Of a DNA stretch of 42,362 bases, positions 33,373 to 42,362 are shown one piece after another (the first letter of the stretch is position 1; every line of letters starts with the position of its first letter). This DNA comes from Methanolinea sp. (GTDB lineage: Archaea > Halobacteriota > Methanomicrobia > Methanomicrobiales > Methanospirillaceae). A program made the position numbers and the translations under genes. The stretch spans positions 38,741-81,102 of the forward strand of contig JARYMB010000008.1 of NCBI GenBank assembly GCA_029907345.1, written 5' to 3'. The notes under the pieces were generated by a model that saw nothing but the letters and a program-made list of their open reading frames with translations, had not been told where the DNA came from and did no database searches.

Positions 33373-35055
33373 TCAGAGGAAGAGGGGAACGTCCCGGAAC
33401 TCCCTTGCATCGAAAAGACCCCTCTCGGTTATCCTGAGATGCGGGATGACCGTTAAGCAGAGGAAGGAGAGGTGCATGAACGAGCCGGGGATCGCCCCAA
33501 GCATTTCCGCCCTTTCGTGGAGCGCATCGAGCCTGACTGCAACGTCTTCTGCCGGAAGGAGGGACATGAGACCTGCACATGCGAGGGGCAGGACGGTCGT
33601 TGCCTTCCCGTCCGAGGCAGCAAGGCCCCCTCCTGACCTGATCACCGATGAGAGTGCTTTCCTGATCGATGCATCGTCAGCACCGACGGCAACGAGGTTA
33701 TGGGCATCGTGGGCCACGCTCCCGGCAATCGCGCCGGTATGCATGCCGAACCCATGGACGAGGCCCAAACCGGTCACCCCTTTCCTGTAGCGGCTGCAGA
33801 CAACGACCTTCAGGATGTCCCGGTCGGTATCAGGTATTCTCTCCCCGTCGACGTCGAATGAGAGTGCTTCTGTGAGGATCTGTCCGGGCACGATCCCTAT
33901 CACCCGTCCGGTCCCGTGCCCGCGTATCGCAAGATCCTTCACCCGGGGGACCATGGCCTCCATGGGTGATGACAGGGGAACCGGGATTTTTTTCGGATAG
34001 GATAAGACCGGCGTTCCTCCCGAGTACGTCTTTTTTATGGAAAACACCTTTACATCTTCCAGGATACAGAAATCAGCCCGCCTGCCGGGGGCAATCGCCC
34101 CGCGGTCATCGAGACGGAACCGCTCGGCAGGAGAGAGTGTTGCCATCCGGAGCGCGGTCTCGAGTTCGAGCCCGTATTCGAGTGACTTCCGGATACAGTC
34201 ATCGATGTGGCCGTCCCGGAAGAGTATGTCGGCATGCCTGTCATCAGTTGCAAAGGCGAGGCGGGGCGCTGTAGCGGGAGACGCGAGAGGCAGGAGGGCA
34301 TGGAGGTTTTTTTCGGTCGTCCCTTCCCTGATGAAAATGTACATGCCACGCACGAGCTTGGCGCGTGCCTCGTCCGTGCCGGTGCACTCGTGGTCACTCT
34401 GGAGCCCGGCACAGATGTACGCGTTGAGTGCTGTCCCGGACAGAAGCGGTGCATGTCCGTCCCGAAGGGAGAACAGCGCGAGTTTCTCCCATACTCCCGG
34501 GTCCCTTGCGAGAACACCGGGAACGTTCATCACTTCCCCAAGCCCAATGACACCTCTCCTTCCCATGAACGCCTGGAGGTCATGGGCCGAAAGGGTTGCG
34601 CCACCGGTGTCGAGGGGTGTTGCAGGGACGCAGGAGGGGAGCATGAAGAGGATATCCACCGGGAGCCCTTCCCTCTCGTTCAGCATGTACTCGATCCCCC
34701 GGGCGCCACAGACATTTGCAATCTCGTGGGGGTCTGCAATCACGGTGGTCGTCCCGTGCGCAGCGACCACCCGTGCGTATTCAGCCGGCACGAGGAGCGA
34801 GCTCTCGATATGTACGTGGGCATCGATGAGACCCGGGATTACTCTCTTTCCCCCCAGATCGCAAATTGTCCTTCCCCGGTATCCATCTCCGGTTCCAACG
34901 ACCCATCCCTTGCTGACTGCAATGTCGGTTTCAGTCCAGCTGCACGTGAAGGGGTCATAGAGGCATGCATGGGTAAAGAGAGTGCCAACCGGTTCCTGCC
35001 CGAGAGCCGGACCGATGCACTCCATGCGGGAGTAAGGTGGGAAGAATTCCTGCAT
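33373..35055 (-). CDS. ade: Adenine deaminase
   Basis: A 560-residue amidohydrolase converting adenine to hypoxanthine and ammonia in purine salvage. Metal-binding HVHIESS (about 81-87) and DPHEIANVCG are present, with LSGTALNAYICAG and the C-terminal GGGLAASDGK region typical of the Ade family. Length is normal. A second ATG ten codons in (MECIGPALGQEPVGTL, at 35025) fits the usual family opening slightly better. It follows pgk by 157 bases on the same strand, so it may be at the end of the ATP synthase transcript or have its own promoter. Confidence 0.93.
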   Translation of the reverse strand: MQEFFPPYSRMECIGPALGQEPVGTLFTHACLYDPFTCSWTETDIAVSKGWVVGTGDGYRGRTICDLGGKRVIPGLIDAHVHIESSLLVPAEYARVVAAHGTTTVIADPHEIANVCGARGIEYMLNEREGLPVDILFMLPSCVPATPLDTGGATLSAHDLQAFMGRRGVIGLGEVMNVPGVLARDPGVWEKLALFSLRDGHAPLLSGTALNAYICAGLQSDHECTGTDEARAKLVRGMYIFIREGTTEKNLHALLPLASPATAPRLAFATDDRHADILFRDGHIDDCIRKSLEYGLELETALRMATLSPAERFRLDDRGAIAPGRRADFCILEDVKVFSIKKTYSGGTPVLSYPKKIPVPLSSPMEAMVPRVKDLAIRGHGTGRVIGIVPGQILTEALSFDVDGERIPDTDRDILKVVVCSRYRKGVTGLGLVHGFGMHTGAIAGSVAHDAHNLVAVGADDASIRKALSSVIRSGGGLAASDGKATTVLPLACAGLMSLLPAEDVAVRLDALHERAEMLGAIPGSFMHLSFLCLTVIPHLRITERGLFDAREFRDVPLFL

Positions 35056-35212
35056 CAGGGATTACTGGAGCGCGGTCCTAAAAAGAACCTCGGTATGAGT
35101 AGGGGAGTCCCGGCTTTCAAAGGAAGAGAGACCATACCACCCCCTTTTTTTGTCTCGGATGTATCAGGAACTTCCCGCCTGACATGACGAAAAAGAAGGT
35201 GAGGGATGAATT

Positions 35213-36430
35213 TTACCCGAAAAGGACATGGGACCGCTCGAGTGCATCGACTGCAGGGAGCTTCTTTCCGGTGAGGAACTCGATGCACGCTCCGCCTCCC
35301 GTCGATATGTGTGAAAAATCCTTGTCGATGCCCATCTTTTCCACGACCGCTGCAGTATGACCTCCCCCGATGATGGAGAACTCGACCTTTGATGCTGCCC
35401 GGAGAAGTTCATGCGTCCCTGTTGCGAAATCGGGGTCTTCGAAGACACCAGCGGGCCCGTTGAAGACGACGGTCCTTGAGGAACGGATACGTTCTGCAAG
35501 GCAGGAGATTGCATCCATCCCTGCATCGAGGATCGTTGCATCCCCGGGGATTGAGTCTGCGGGGTATTCCACCCTGCGCCCGCCCTCCTTGACAGCGATG
35601 GACCCGGGATACATGATCTGGTCCCTGTAGGAATCAAGGAGGAGACGGGCACGCTCGATCTCCTTTTCGTAACCGAGCTGCTGGATGATCTGGTCCGATC
35701 CTCTCCCTATCCTGAAGCCTGCCGCACGCAAGAAGATATTTGCAACGACACCCGTCACGATAACGAGATCGGCAACCCTGTTGGGAAGCACGTGCTCTGC
35801 GACGGAGAGGGAATCGTCCACCTTCGTTCCGCCAAGAACCATGCACACGGGCCCCGGGGCGTTCTCAAAGACCCTGCTCAACGTGGTGACCTCCTTTTCC
35901 ATCAGGAGGCCCGCGACAGACCGCATGACCATGGGGAGACCGACCATCGTGGGCTGGGAGCGGTGCGAGGTCCCGAAGGCGTCGTTTACGAAGATGTCTC
36001 CCATCTGGGAGAGCTTTTGGACCAGGTGGGTTTTCGCGGCTTCTTCCGGCTTCAGTTTGAGGTTCTCTTCGGCATTGAACCTGACGTTCTCGAGCATAAG
36101 GACGTCCCCGTTCTTCATCCGCCGCACGGCGTCGCGGGCACACTGCCCGAAGATATCGTCGATGTACCTGACCTTTCCCTGGAGCAGACCTTCCAGCCTC
36201 TCGGCATGTCCTTCGAGTGTCGTGAAATCCTTCTTTCCCGGCCTGCTCTGGTGGGTGATGATAACCACGCGCGACCCGGAGAGGGCCTGGATAGTGGGGA
36301 GGTGTTCGCGGAATCGTTTATCATCGAGGATGTGATGGGTTGCCGGGTCAATAGGGGAATTGAGATCCAGCCGGAGGAGCAGGGTCTTGTTCTCCGGCCG
36401 GATATCCTTCAGCGTCCCGATTGGCATCAC
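35213..36430 (-). CDS. pgk: Phosphoglycerate kinase
   Basis: A 405-residue enzyme interconverting 1,3-bisphosphoglycerate and 3-phosphoglycerate, used mainly in gluconeogenesis in methanogens. Recognised by LLRLDLNSPID (substrate loop), HQSRPG, MLENVRFNAEE, VNDAFGTSHRSQPTMVG, CMVLGGTKVDDS, VFNGPAGVFEDPDFATG and the closing IGGGHTAAV...STGGGA nucleotide site. It begins only 15 bases after atpD, which suggests it is the last gene of the ATP synthase transcript. The start may be either of two adjacent ATG codons (36430 or 36427). Confidence 0.95.
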   Translation of the reverse strand: MMPIGTLKDIRPENKTLLLRLDLNSPIDPATHHILDDKRFREHLPTIQALSGSRVVIITHQSRPGKKDFTTLEGHAERLEGLLQGKVRYIDDIFGQCARDAVRRMKNGDVLMLENVRFNAEENLKLKPEEAAKTHLVQKLSQMGDIFVNDAFGTSHRSQPTMVGLPMVMRSVAGLLMEKEVTTLSRVFENAPGPVCMVLGGTKVDDSLSVAEHVLPNRVADLVIVTGVVANIFLRAAGFRIGRGSDQIIQQLGYEKEIERARLLLDSYRDQIMYPGSIAVKEGGRRVEYPADSIPGDATILDAGMDAISCLAERIRSSRTVVFNGPAGVFEDPDFATGTHELLRAASKVEFSIIGGGHTAAVVEKMGIDKDFSHISTGGGACIEFLTGKKLPAVDALERSHVLFG

Positions 36431-36445
36431 TAGCCCTCCCCCATT

Positions 36446-37072
36446 TCAGGTGGTCCTTGCCTTGATCTTCTTCAAACGGAAGAGCTCTTCCCTTTCCATC
36501 TCGTCGAGGCGCATCTTGATGAAATCACGTGCAGCCGTCATCTCGGGAATGACCTTGAACTCGAGTGCGTTTACCCTTCTTTTCGTGGACTCGATCTCGT
36601 CGAGCAGCCGCTTCATGGTCGTCTCCATTTCCGCGCTGCGGATGATCGCCTCCACGAGTTCCTCGAATGCGAGCGCCGTCTCGTCGATGACAGGAGTCGT
36701 CCCGAGGATACCGTAACCCCGTTCCATCAGGCCCTTTTTGACCTTGGATGCATCGATCTCCGGGACCACCACACCCATGATGTTCTTGCTGGCAACGGTG
36801 ATTGCAGGGACCTCCTGAACGGAGAATGCTGCTGCCTTGACCCCGATTGCCCCCTCGACAGTGTTGGCAACCGCCATCATTTCCCGGGCGCGTTCGTACT
36901 TCTCCATGAGGTCCCCCCGGGTGTCCTTTGCCTGCTCCAGCACCTTGAAGAACTCCAGGATAAGCCCATCCCTCTTCATCTTGAGGATTTTATACCCTCT
37001 CTCGGAGAGTGCTATCTTCTTCTTGAGGTTGATCAGTTCCGACCGCGTGGGCTTGATATCTCGGAGTGCCAT
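36446..37072 (-). CDS. atpD: A1AO ATP synthase subunit D (central stalk)
   Basis: A 208-residue long-helix protein of the V/A-type subunit D family: IKPTRSELINLKKKIALSERGYKILKMKRDGL at the N-terminus (split here into the helix core) and EIESTKRRVNALEFKVIPEM toward the C-terminus. It forms the coiled-coil rotor shaft inside the A3B3 hexamer. Six bases separate it from atpB. Length is typical. Confidence 0.96.
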   Translation of the reverse strand: MALRDIKPTRSELINLKKKIALSERGYKILKMKRDGLILEFFKVLEQAKDTRGDLMEKYERAREMMAVANTVEGAIGVKAAAFSVQEVPAITVASKNIMGVVVPEIDASKVKKGLMERGYGILGTTPVIDETALAFEELVEAIIRSAEMETTMKRLLDEIESTKRRVNALEFKVIPEMTAARDFIKMRLDEMEREELFRLKKIKARTT

Positions 37073-37078
37073 GTGGAT

Positions 37079-38470
37079 CTACCCCTCTGCCTTTGCAGTC
37101 TGCCGGAACTTGGGGTGGTACTTGTTGATCAGGTCACGGTCGATACGGACGAGCTGTTCCACGGGCAGCGTTGAGAGGAGGTTCCACCCGAGGTCGAGGG
37201 TTTCCTCGATCGTGCGGTCTTCAGTGTACCCCTGCCGGACAAACCTGTTCTCGAAGAGGTCTGCAAATTCGAGGAACATCCTGTCCCGCTCGGAGAGTGC
37301 GTCCTTCCCGACGATTGCGACGAGGCCGCGGAGATCGTTGCCCTCTGCGTAGGCCGCGTACAGCTGGTCGGAGACCTTCTTGTGATCCTCGCGCGTGTGG
37401 CCTTTCCCAATCCCGAGGTTCATGAGCCGGGAGAGGGATGGGAGGACGTTGATGGGGGGATAGATACCCTTCCTGTGGAGTTCCCTGCTGACAACGATCT
37501 GCCCCTCGGTGATGTACCCGGTGAGGTCGGGAATCGGGTGCGTGATGTCATCGCCCGGCATCGTGAGGATCGGGAACTGGGTGATCGAACCCTTCTTGCC
37601 CTTGACAATCCCCGCCCTCTCGTAGATACCTGCAAGATCCGTGTACATGTAACCCGGGTAACCACGCCGGCCGGGCACCTCCTCGCGGGCCGCACCGATC
37701 TGGCGAAGCGCCTCGCAGTAGTTCGTCATGTCCGTCAGGATGACGAGGACGTGCATCCCGAGATCGAATGCGAGGTACTCGGCGGTCGTTAAGGCCAGAC
37801 GGGGGGTAATGATACGTTCAACGGCAGGATCGTCAGCAAGGTTCAGGAAGACCACTGCACGCTCGAGCGCCCCCGTCCGTTCGAAGTCCTGCATGAAGTA
37901 GTTGGCCTCTTCCTTGGTGATGCCCATTGCCGCAAACACCACGGCAAAGGCTTCCTTGGAACCGGGTACCTTTGCCTGCCGTGCTATCTGGAGTGCGATC
38001 TGGTTGTGCGGGAGTCCTGCACCCGAGAAGATCGGGAGTTTCTGGCCACGGACGAGGGTGTTTGTCCCGTCGATGGTTGAAATACCTGTCTGGATGAAGT
38101 CGTTCGGAGATCCGCGGGCATAGGGATTGATTGCCGCACCGGTGATATCAAGCCGTTTCTCCGGGACGATCTCGGGTCCGCCGTCGATGGGTTTTCCACC
38201 GCCGGAAAGGATGCGCCCGAGCATGTCCCGTCCGACCGGCATCTTGATGGTCTCGCCCGTGAAGCGGATGCCGCTGTCCCTGCCGATCCCGGCAGTCGTC
38301 TCGAAGACCTGGACCACAACAAGCTCGTCGCTCGTGTCGAGAACCTGCCCCCGCTTGATGGAACCGTCGTAGAGCACGATATTGACCAGTTCTCCGTACC
38401 CGACAGGTTCAGTCTTCTCGACGAAGACGAGGGGACCTGCTATCTGGGTGATTGTCCTGTATTCCTTCAT
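37079..38470 (-). CDS. atpB: A1AO ATP synthase subunit B (non-catalytic)
   Basis: A 463-residue regulatory B subunit. It has the beta-barrel start [20 protein letters not shown], the degenerate nucleotide site [15 protein letters not shown] in place of a P-loop, and [27 protein letters not shown], all hallmarks of archaeal B subunits. It alternates with A in the A3B3 head. Its start overlaps the atpA stop by four bases (ATGA), so stoichiometry is likely set by coupled translation. Confidence 0.97.
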   Translation of the reverse strand: MKEYRTITQIAGPLVFVEKTEPVGYGELVNIVLYDGSIKRGQVLDTSDELVVVQVFETTAGIGRDSGIRFTGETIKMPVGRDMLGRILSGGGKPIDGGPEIVPEKRLDITGAAINPYARGSPNDFIQTGISTIDGTNTLVRGQKLPIFSGAGLPHNQIALQIARQAKVPGSKEAFAVVFAAMGITKEEANYFMQDFERTGALERAVVFLNLADDPAVERIITPRLALTTAEYLAFDLGMHVLVILTDMTNYCEALRQIGAAREEVPGRRGYPGYMYTDLAGIYERAGIVKGKKGSITQFPILTMPGDDITHPIPDLTGYITEGQIVVSRELHRKGIYPPINVLPSLSRLMNLGIGKGHTREDHKKVSDQLYAAYAEGNDLRGLVAIVGKDALSERDRMFLEFADLFENRFVRQGYTEDRTIEETLDLGWNLLSTLPVEQLVRIDRDLINKYHPKFRQTAKAEG

Positions 38471-40233
38471 GCTGCCGACCTCAGTGCATTGAACTCTGCT
38501 TCCATATCGGCCTGGATCTTTGCGAGTGCCGGGACGTAGTCCTTGATGAACTTGATCTGGGGCAGCTCGTTCTTGGACCTGACTGAAAGGATCTGCTGCG
38601 GTGTCACGCCCGCGTTCTGGGCAGCGTAGGCAAGATCAGAGTACTGGCGGATGGCCTTCATCATGTCGTACTGCTTCTTCATGTCGCAGAACGTGTCCAC
38701 GGCATCGTAGGCGTTCTGCTGGAGGAAGATCTCGCGGATCATCCGTGCCACCTCGATGGTGATCTGCTCGGCCTCGGGGAGTGCATCTGAGCCGACGAGC
38801 TGGACGATCTCCTGGAGTTCTGCCTCCTTCTGGAGGATTTCCATTGCCCATGAGCGCAGGGAGTTCCACTCGGGCGAGACTTCCCGGTCGTACCATTCCT
38901 GCAGGCTGTCGAGGTACAGCGAGTACGAGTTGAGCCAGTTGATGGCAGGGAAGTGGCGTCTCTGCGACAGCTTCGCATCGAGTGCCCAGAACACCTTCAC
39001 GATACGGAGGGTGTTCTGCGTGACGGGTTCGGAGAAATCACCGCCGGGTGGCGAGACAGCCCCGATGACCGAGACCGATCCCATTTTTCCGCCCAGTGTC
39101 CTGACCCGCCCTGCACGCTCGTAAAACTCCGAGAGGCGGGCTGCAAGGTATGCAGGATACCCCTCCTCGCCCGGCATCTCCTCGAGACGGGAAGAGATTT
39201 CACGCATGGCTTCTGCCCAGCGCGATGTCGAGTCTGCCATGAGCGAGACATCGTATCCCATGTCCCTGAAGTACTCGGCGATCGTTATCCCGGTATACAC
39301 GGATGCTTCCCTTGCAGCGACCGGCATGTTGCTCGTGTTTGCAATCAGCACGGTCCTTTCCATCAGGGGTTTTCCTGTCTTTGGATCCTCGAGTTCGGGG
39401 AACTCTGTCAGGACCTCCGTCATCTCGTTGCCCCGCTCGCCGCACCCGATGTAGACCACGATCTCGGCATCGCTCCACTTGGCCAGCTGCTGCTGGGTCA
39501 CCGTCTTTCCGCTTCCGAAGGGACCGGGGATGGCCGCCGTTCCCCCCTTTGCGATCGGGAAGAGACCATCGAGGATACGCTGGCCGGTGATGAGCGGGAC
39601 TGTCGGGTTCATCTTCTCGAGAACGGGTCTGGGGACGCGGACCGGCCATTTCTGCATCATGGTAAGGGACGTCCCGTCATCCAGCGTGCAGATAACCTCG
39701 TCAACGGTGAATGAACCAGACCTTATACTTTTAACCGTACCTCCCCTGACGTTGGGAGGCACAAGGATCCTGTGGACGATGTTGGTCTCCTGGACTTCCC
39801 CGATGACAGTCCCCGGCCCGACTTCCTGCCCTTCTTTGACGAGGGGGCCGAACTCCCACTTTTTCGAGTGGTCAAGACCAGGCGCAGATACACCCCTCTG
39901 GATGAAGTCACCCATCTTGTCGACGAGTACGGACAGGGGCCGCTGGATACCATCGTAGATACTGGTCAGCAGTCCCGGCCCGAGTTCAACGGCAAGGGAG
40001 AGCCCTGTGTTGATCACAGGTTCGCCCGGCCGAATGCCCGAGGTGTCTTCGTAGACCTGGATGATGATATTTTCACCCTGGATCTTGATCACCTCTCCCA
40101 TGAGTTCTTCTTTACCGACCTTGACCACGTCGTACATGTGGGCTTCAATTCCCACAGCAGTGACCACCGGACCGGCAATTCGCTTGAGAACCCCTGTCTT
40201 TGTTGTCTTTGTGTCCTGTGCTTTCACTTCCAC
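38467..40233 (-). CDS. atpA: A1AO ATP synthase subunit A (catalytic)
   Basis: A 588-residue catalytic subunit. The characteristic archaeal P-loop GPFGSGKT is at 237-244, with the non-homologous insert region (about 110-200), the [11 protein letters not shown] glutamate region and [22 protein letters not shown] split here as key residues of the catalytic site. It synthesises ATP from the ion gradient made by methanogenesis. No intein is present, unlike some archaeal A subunits. The 5' end overlaps atpF by ten bases. Confidence 0.97.
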   Translation of the reverse strand: MEVKAQDTKTTKTGVLKRIAGPVVTAVGIEAHMYDVVKVGKEELMGEVIKIQGENIIIQVYEDTSGIRPGEPVINTGLSLAVELGPGLLTSIYDGIQRPLSVLVDKMGDFIQRGVSAPGLDHSKKWEFGPLVKEGQEVGPGTVIGEVQETNIVHRILVPPNVRGGTVKSIRSGSFTVDEVICTLDDGTSLTMMQKWPVRVPRPVLEKMNPTVPLITGQRILDGLFPIAKGGTAAIPGPFGSGKTVTQQQLAKWSDAEIVVYIGCGERGNEMTEVLTEFPELEDPKTGKPLMERTVLIANTSNMPVAAREASVYTGITIAEYFRDMGYDVSLMADSTSRWAEAMREISSRLEEMPGEEGYPAYLAARLSEFYERAGRVRTLGGKMGSVSVIGAVSPPGGDFSEPVTQNTLRIVKVFWALDAKLSQRRHFPAINWLNSYSLYLDSLQEWYDREVSPEWNSLRSWAMEILQKEAELQEIVQLVGSDALPEAEQITIEVARMIREIFLQQNAYDAVDTFCDMKKQYDMMKAIRQYSDLAYAAQNAGVTPQQILSVRSKNELPQIKFIKDYVPALAKIQADMEAEFNALRSAA

Positions 40234-40526
40234 AGATCAACACCCACTGAACGCTTTATCCTCTCCCTCATGGAGAGACCCCCTTCTTCGGCTCCGATCG
40301 TGATGACCGTTGGTTTCACGGATTCTTCGAGGGTCATCTGCAGCCTCCGCGGGATCTTCCTGATGTCTCCGCTCTGCAGGACCAGGATTCCCACATCCGG
40401 GTCATCGAGGACGCGGTTGATATTCTCCACGAGTTTCTCGTCGCTCTCTGCCGGATAGGTCTTCCGGATACCCGCCAGGCGGAACCCAAGAATAAACTCC
40501 TGGTTTCCAATCACTGCAATCTCCAT
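40224..40526 (-). CDS. atpF: A1AO ATP synthase subunit F
   Basis: A 100-residue CheY-like subunit: [18 protein letters not shown] at the start and [15 protein letters not shown] in the middle. It sits with subunit D on the central stalk and influences ATP hydrolysis. Start and atpC stop share one base (TAATG), and its end overlaps atpA. Confidence 0.95.
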   Translation of the reverse strand: MEIAVIGNQEFILGFRLAGIRKTYPAESDEKLVENINRVLDDPDVGILVLQSGDIRKIPRRLQMTLEESVKPTVITIGAEEGGLSMRERIKRSVGVDLWK

Positions 40527-41581
40527 TATACCACCAGATATCCCCGGATTCTCTCAGGTGCAAGCCCGGATTCCTTCCCCCTTGCAAGGGCGCGGAGATT
40601 GAAGATCTCGTATTTCTTCATCTCCAGGTAGGCAAGGATGGGATGGATGGAGAACGGATGGAGTTTTGACATGGTCTCCATTTCTGCAAGCTGCACCTTG
40701 ATGAGTTCGATCTCTATCTCACGAAGCGACTTCTCCTCCCGGAGCCTCTCCAGCAGCTCCCGGAGAGGTCTGACCTTAATCAGGGGTACGAGTGCATCGA
40801 TGAACTCGTTTGTATCCTTTATCTGGAATACACGCTGGAGTGCCTGGGGTGGAATCGTTCCCCCGGAAATGAGGACTCCGGCGATATCACTCACCGAGGT
40901 ATCGGCCCGGATGCGGAAAACCGTTCTGATGTTGGTGATATCGATATCCAGAGTGATGTAATCGAGGAACTGCCTGCCGCCCTTGATTCCGCTGTGAGCA
41001 TAGGCAATCAGGTCGGCGTAGAACTGCTTGTAGAGTTCGTTCTCTACCTTCGGAAGGAGTTCCTCCCTGACCCCCCCCTCCGTCATCCGCGACAGGATCG
41101 GGTAGATGCCTTTCCCCTTGAGGGCTTCGATGACCCGCTCGGGAGTCGGTTCTTCGAGAAGCCTGTCGAGAAATACCCTGTCAAGTTCTCCTGCGGGTAC
41201 CAGGACTTCCCTGATCTTCCCCTTCTTCTCTCCGTGGAGCTTGCCCCGGATGATTGTCAGGACATTCTGGATGTCCCACCGCCTGAGGTAGGCACGGGTC
41301 AGGTCCTTGAGTGTCCCGGGTGTGATCTTCTGGATGTTCTGGTACTCTTTTGCGAGATTCCACGACAGTGCCGTTTCGATGAGGTCTATTCCCCGGAAAG
41401 AAGTTGCCAGTTCATCCACTTCTCTCTTGTACTGCGATTCACCCACGAACCTCGTGATCTCTGCAAGCCCCATGTTCAGCATCCGCATGTATTCCTCGCG
41501 GGGAAGGAGTTTGGACTTGCGCACCCGCATCCTTGTACAGACATAGATGTAGGGGACCGGGCCGGCTCTTATTTCTGCCAC
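40526..41581 (-). CDS. atpC: A1AO ATP synthase subunit C (rotor coupler)
   Basis: A 351-residue V-type d / A-type C subunit made of three related helical domains; visible signatures are [21 protein letters not shown] and [16 protein letters not shown] split within the first third. It joins the central stalk to the membrane rotor ring. It follows atpE by twelve bases. Confidence 0.94.
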   Translation of the reverse strand: MAEIRAGPVPYIYVCTRMRVRKSKLLPREEYMRMLNMGLAEITRFVGESQYKREVDELATSFRGIDLIETALSWNLAKEYQNIQKITPGTLKDLTRAYLRRWDIQNVLTIIRGKLHGEKKGKIREVLVPAGELDRVFLDRLLEEPTPERVIEALKGKGIYPILSRMTEGGVREELLPKVENELYKQFYADLIAYAHSGIKGGRQFLDYITLDIDITNIRTVFRIRADTSVSDIAGVLISGGTIPPQALQRVFQIKDTNEFIDALVPLIKVRPLRELLERLREEKSLREIEIELIKVQLAEMETMSKLHPFSIHPILAYLEMKKYEIFNLRALARGKESGLAPERIRGYLVV

Positions 41582-41593
41582 GTGAGCACCCCC

Positions 41594-42172
41594 CTATCCA
41601 AAGAGCAGGTCTGATGCATCTTTGAGTCCTGATTCCCACACCATGTCCAGGAATGTGCGGTAACTGTAATCGAGCTGCAGGCTCCCATCCTTCTTCTCGA
41701 CGATCACCCCGCCATCAATATCGGCGTCGCTTCCCACTGAAAAATTTTTGAACTCGGGGTTCTGGGCAAGAACCTGTTCAAGGAGTCTCCGGTCACGGGA
41801 ATTGACGTGCACGACGCCCTCCCCGATCTGGTTTTTTGCCTCTTTCAGGAGGTTGGTGATTGCCTCGCGGTGGAAGCTCTCGGGCAGATCTGCAATCAAC
41901 TCCTTTGCACGGCGGTACACCTGGTCCAGGAGTTCCTTCTGGGTGTTGAGCAACTCCCGCTTTACCTGGAGGTTGGCTGCCGAGACTTCCTGGTTCATGA
42001 CGTACGCGGCCTGCCTCTCGACCTCGTCGTTTGCAGCCTGCTTGATCTTTGCGGCACGTTCCTGGGCAGCCGAAAGAACCCTGGTGGTCTCTTCCTGGCT
42101 CTCTCTCCTGATCCTCTCTACTTCCTTTCTCCCTCGCTCGCGGATCTCCTCAAGGACTGCCTCCAATCCCAT
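41594..42172 (-). CDS. atpE: A1AO ATP synthase subunit E (peripheral stalk)
   Basis: A 192-residue protein. The first ~100 residues are a charged coiled coil (EEIRERGRKEVERIRRESQE...), and the C-terminal domain has VHVNSRDRRLLEQVL and GGVIVEKKDGSLQLDYSYRT, which bind the top of the A3B3 head. ATG 42172 was chosen because it gives the usual start MGLEAVLEEI and lies ten bases after the atpK stop; the frame stays open upstream inside atpK. Confidence 0.95.
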   Translation of the reverse strand: MGLEAVLEEIRERGRKEVERIRRESQEETTRVLSAAQERAAKIKQAANDEVERQAAYVMNQEVSAANLQVKRELLNTQKELLDQVYRRAKELIADLPESFHREAITNLLKEAKNQIGEGVVHVNSRDRRLLEQVLAQNPEFKNFSVGSDADIDGGVIVEKKDGSLQLDYSYRTFLDMVWESGLKDASDLLFG

Positions 42173-42182
42173 GGTCCGCTCC

Positions 42183-42362
42183 CTAGAAGAGTAACAGGAG
42201 TCCGACCACAAGACCGAAGATAACGATGGTCTCAGGGATGACAGTGAGCAGGAGAACCAGCCCAAAGATGTCCTTGTTCTCGGCCGTGGCTCCCACTGCG
42301 GCAGAACCGATTGCCATTTCGGCAAGACCGGTCCCGATACCCGTGAGCCCGACAGCGAGCCC
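42183..42362 (-). CDS. atpK: A1AO ATP synthase subunit K (membrane rotor proteolipid), C-terminal part
   Basis: The last 59 residues of the proteolipid are visible; its start lies beyond the right edge. The end of helix 1 reads TGIGTGLAEMAIGSAAVG, a polar loop ATAENKD follows, and helix 2 is FGLVLLLTVIPETIVIFGLV with the ion-binding glutamate in PET. The stop is TAG at 42183-42185. Subunits I and H should follow outside the window, given the usual archaeal gene order. Confidence 0.92.
   Translation of the reverse strand, partial: GLAVGLTGIGTGLAEMAIGSAAVGATAENKDIFGLVLLLTVIPETIVIFGLVVGLLLLF

Noticed and set aside
1-42362. Mobile element, prophage or defence island
   Set aside because: No integrase, transposase, terminal repeats, restriction or CRISPR genes are seen, and gene content is core-like throughout.

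Overview
The window looks like a stretch of chromosome from a GC-rich methanogenic archaeon of the order Methanomicrobiales (Methanoregula/Methanolinea/Methanoculleus type). The pointers are an archaeal TBP, an A1AO ATP synthase operon, methanogenesis marker protein 14, an archaeal DnaG, a CDP-archaeol synthase, a tetraether lipid synthase, PKD/SBBP and PEGA surface proteins, and a REC-PAS-TPR signalling protein. There is no integrase, transposase, CRISPR array or phage gene, so this is core chromosome with a few lineage-specific islands. The genus assignment is inference.

Left part (1-13.5 kb): a very large secreted beta-propeller/PKD protein runs off the left edge and carries a nearly perfect 255-bp tandem repeat. 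It is followed by a tightly overlapping three-gene DNA-maintenance operon (RPA-associated OB-fold protein, COG1407 metallophosphoesterase, Lhr-type helicase), a convergent tbp, two tandem acyl-CoA synthetase paralogues, a tRNA-Leu(CAG) and a five-PEGA-domain surface protein.

Middle (13.7-26.1 kb): biosynthetic and information genes. These are dihydroorotase, a UPF0235 protein, dnaG, a UPF0058 protein, a RimK-like ATP-grasp ligase divergent from alanine dehydrogenase, and a probable tetraether lipid synthase divergent from CDP-archaeol synthase (carS). carS leads a carS-pyrE-purD-argF run. Methanogenesis marker 14 and a small partner gene follow on the other strand.

Right-middle (26.2-35.1 kb): two tiny membrane proteins, then a thiol-redox cluster (glutaredoxin-like protein, ferredoxin:disulfide reductase fused to a rubredoxin domain, and an unrecognised Cys-rich thioredoxin-fold-like protein), beta carbonic anhydrase, a DUF1624 membrane protein, a PAS/GAF histidine kinase, a REC-PAS-TPR regulator and adenine deaminase.

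Right end (35.2-42.4 kb): phosphoglycerate kinase directly behind the A1AO ATP synthase genes in the order K-E-C-F-A-B-D (minus strand); subunit K is cut by the window edge.

The most promising things to follow up are the redox cluster with its unassigned Cys-rich protein, the head-to-head tetraether synthase/CDP-archaeol synthase pair and its apparent non-ATG start, and the archaeal RPAP-phosphoesterase-Lhr operon, which resembles a bacterial DNA-repair cluster.
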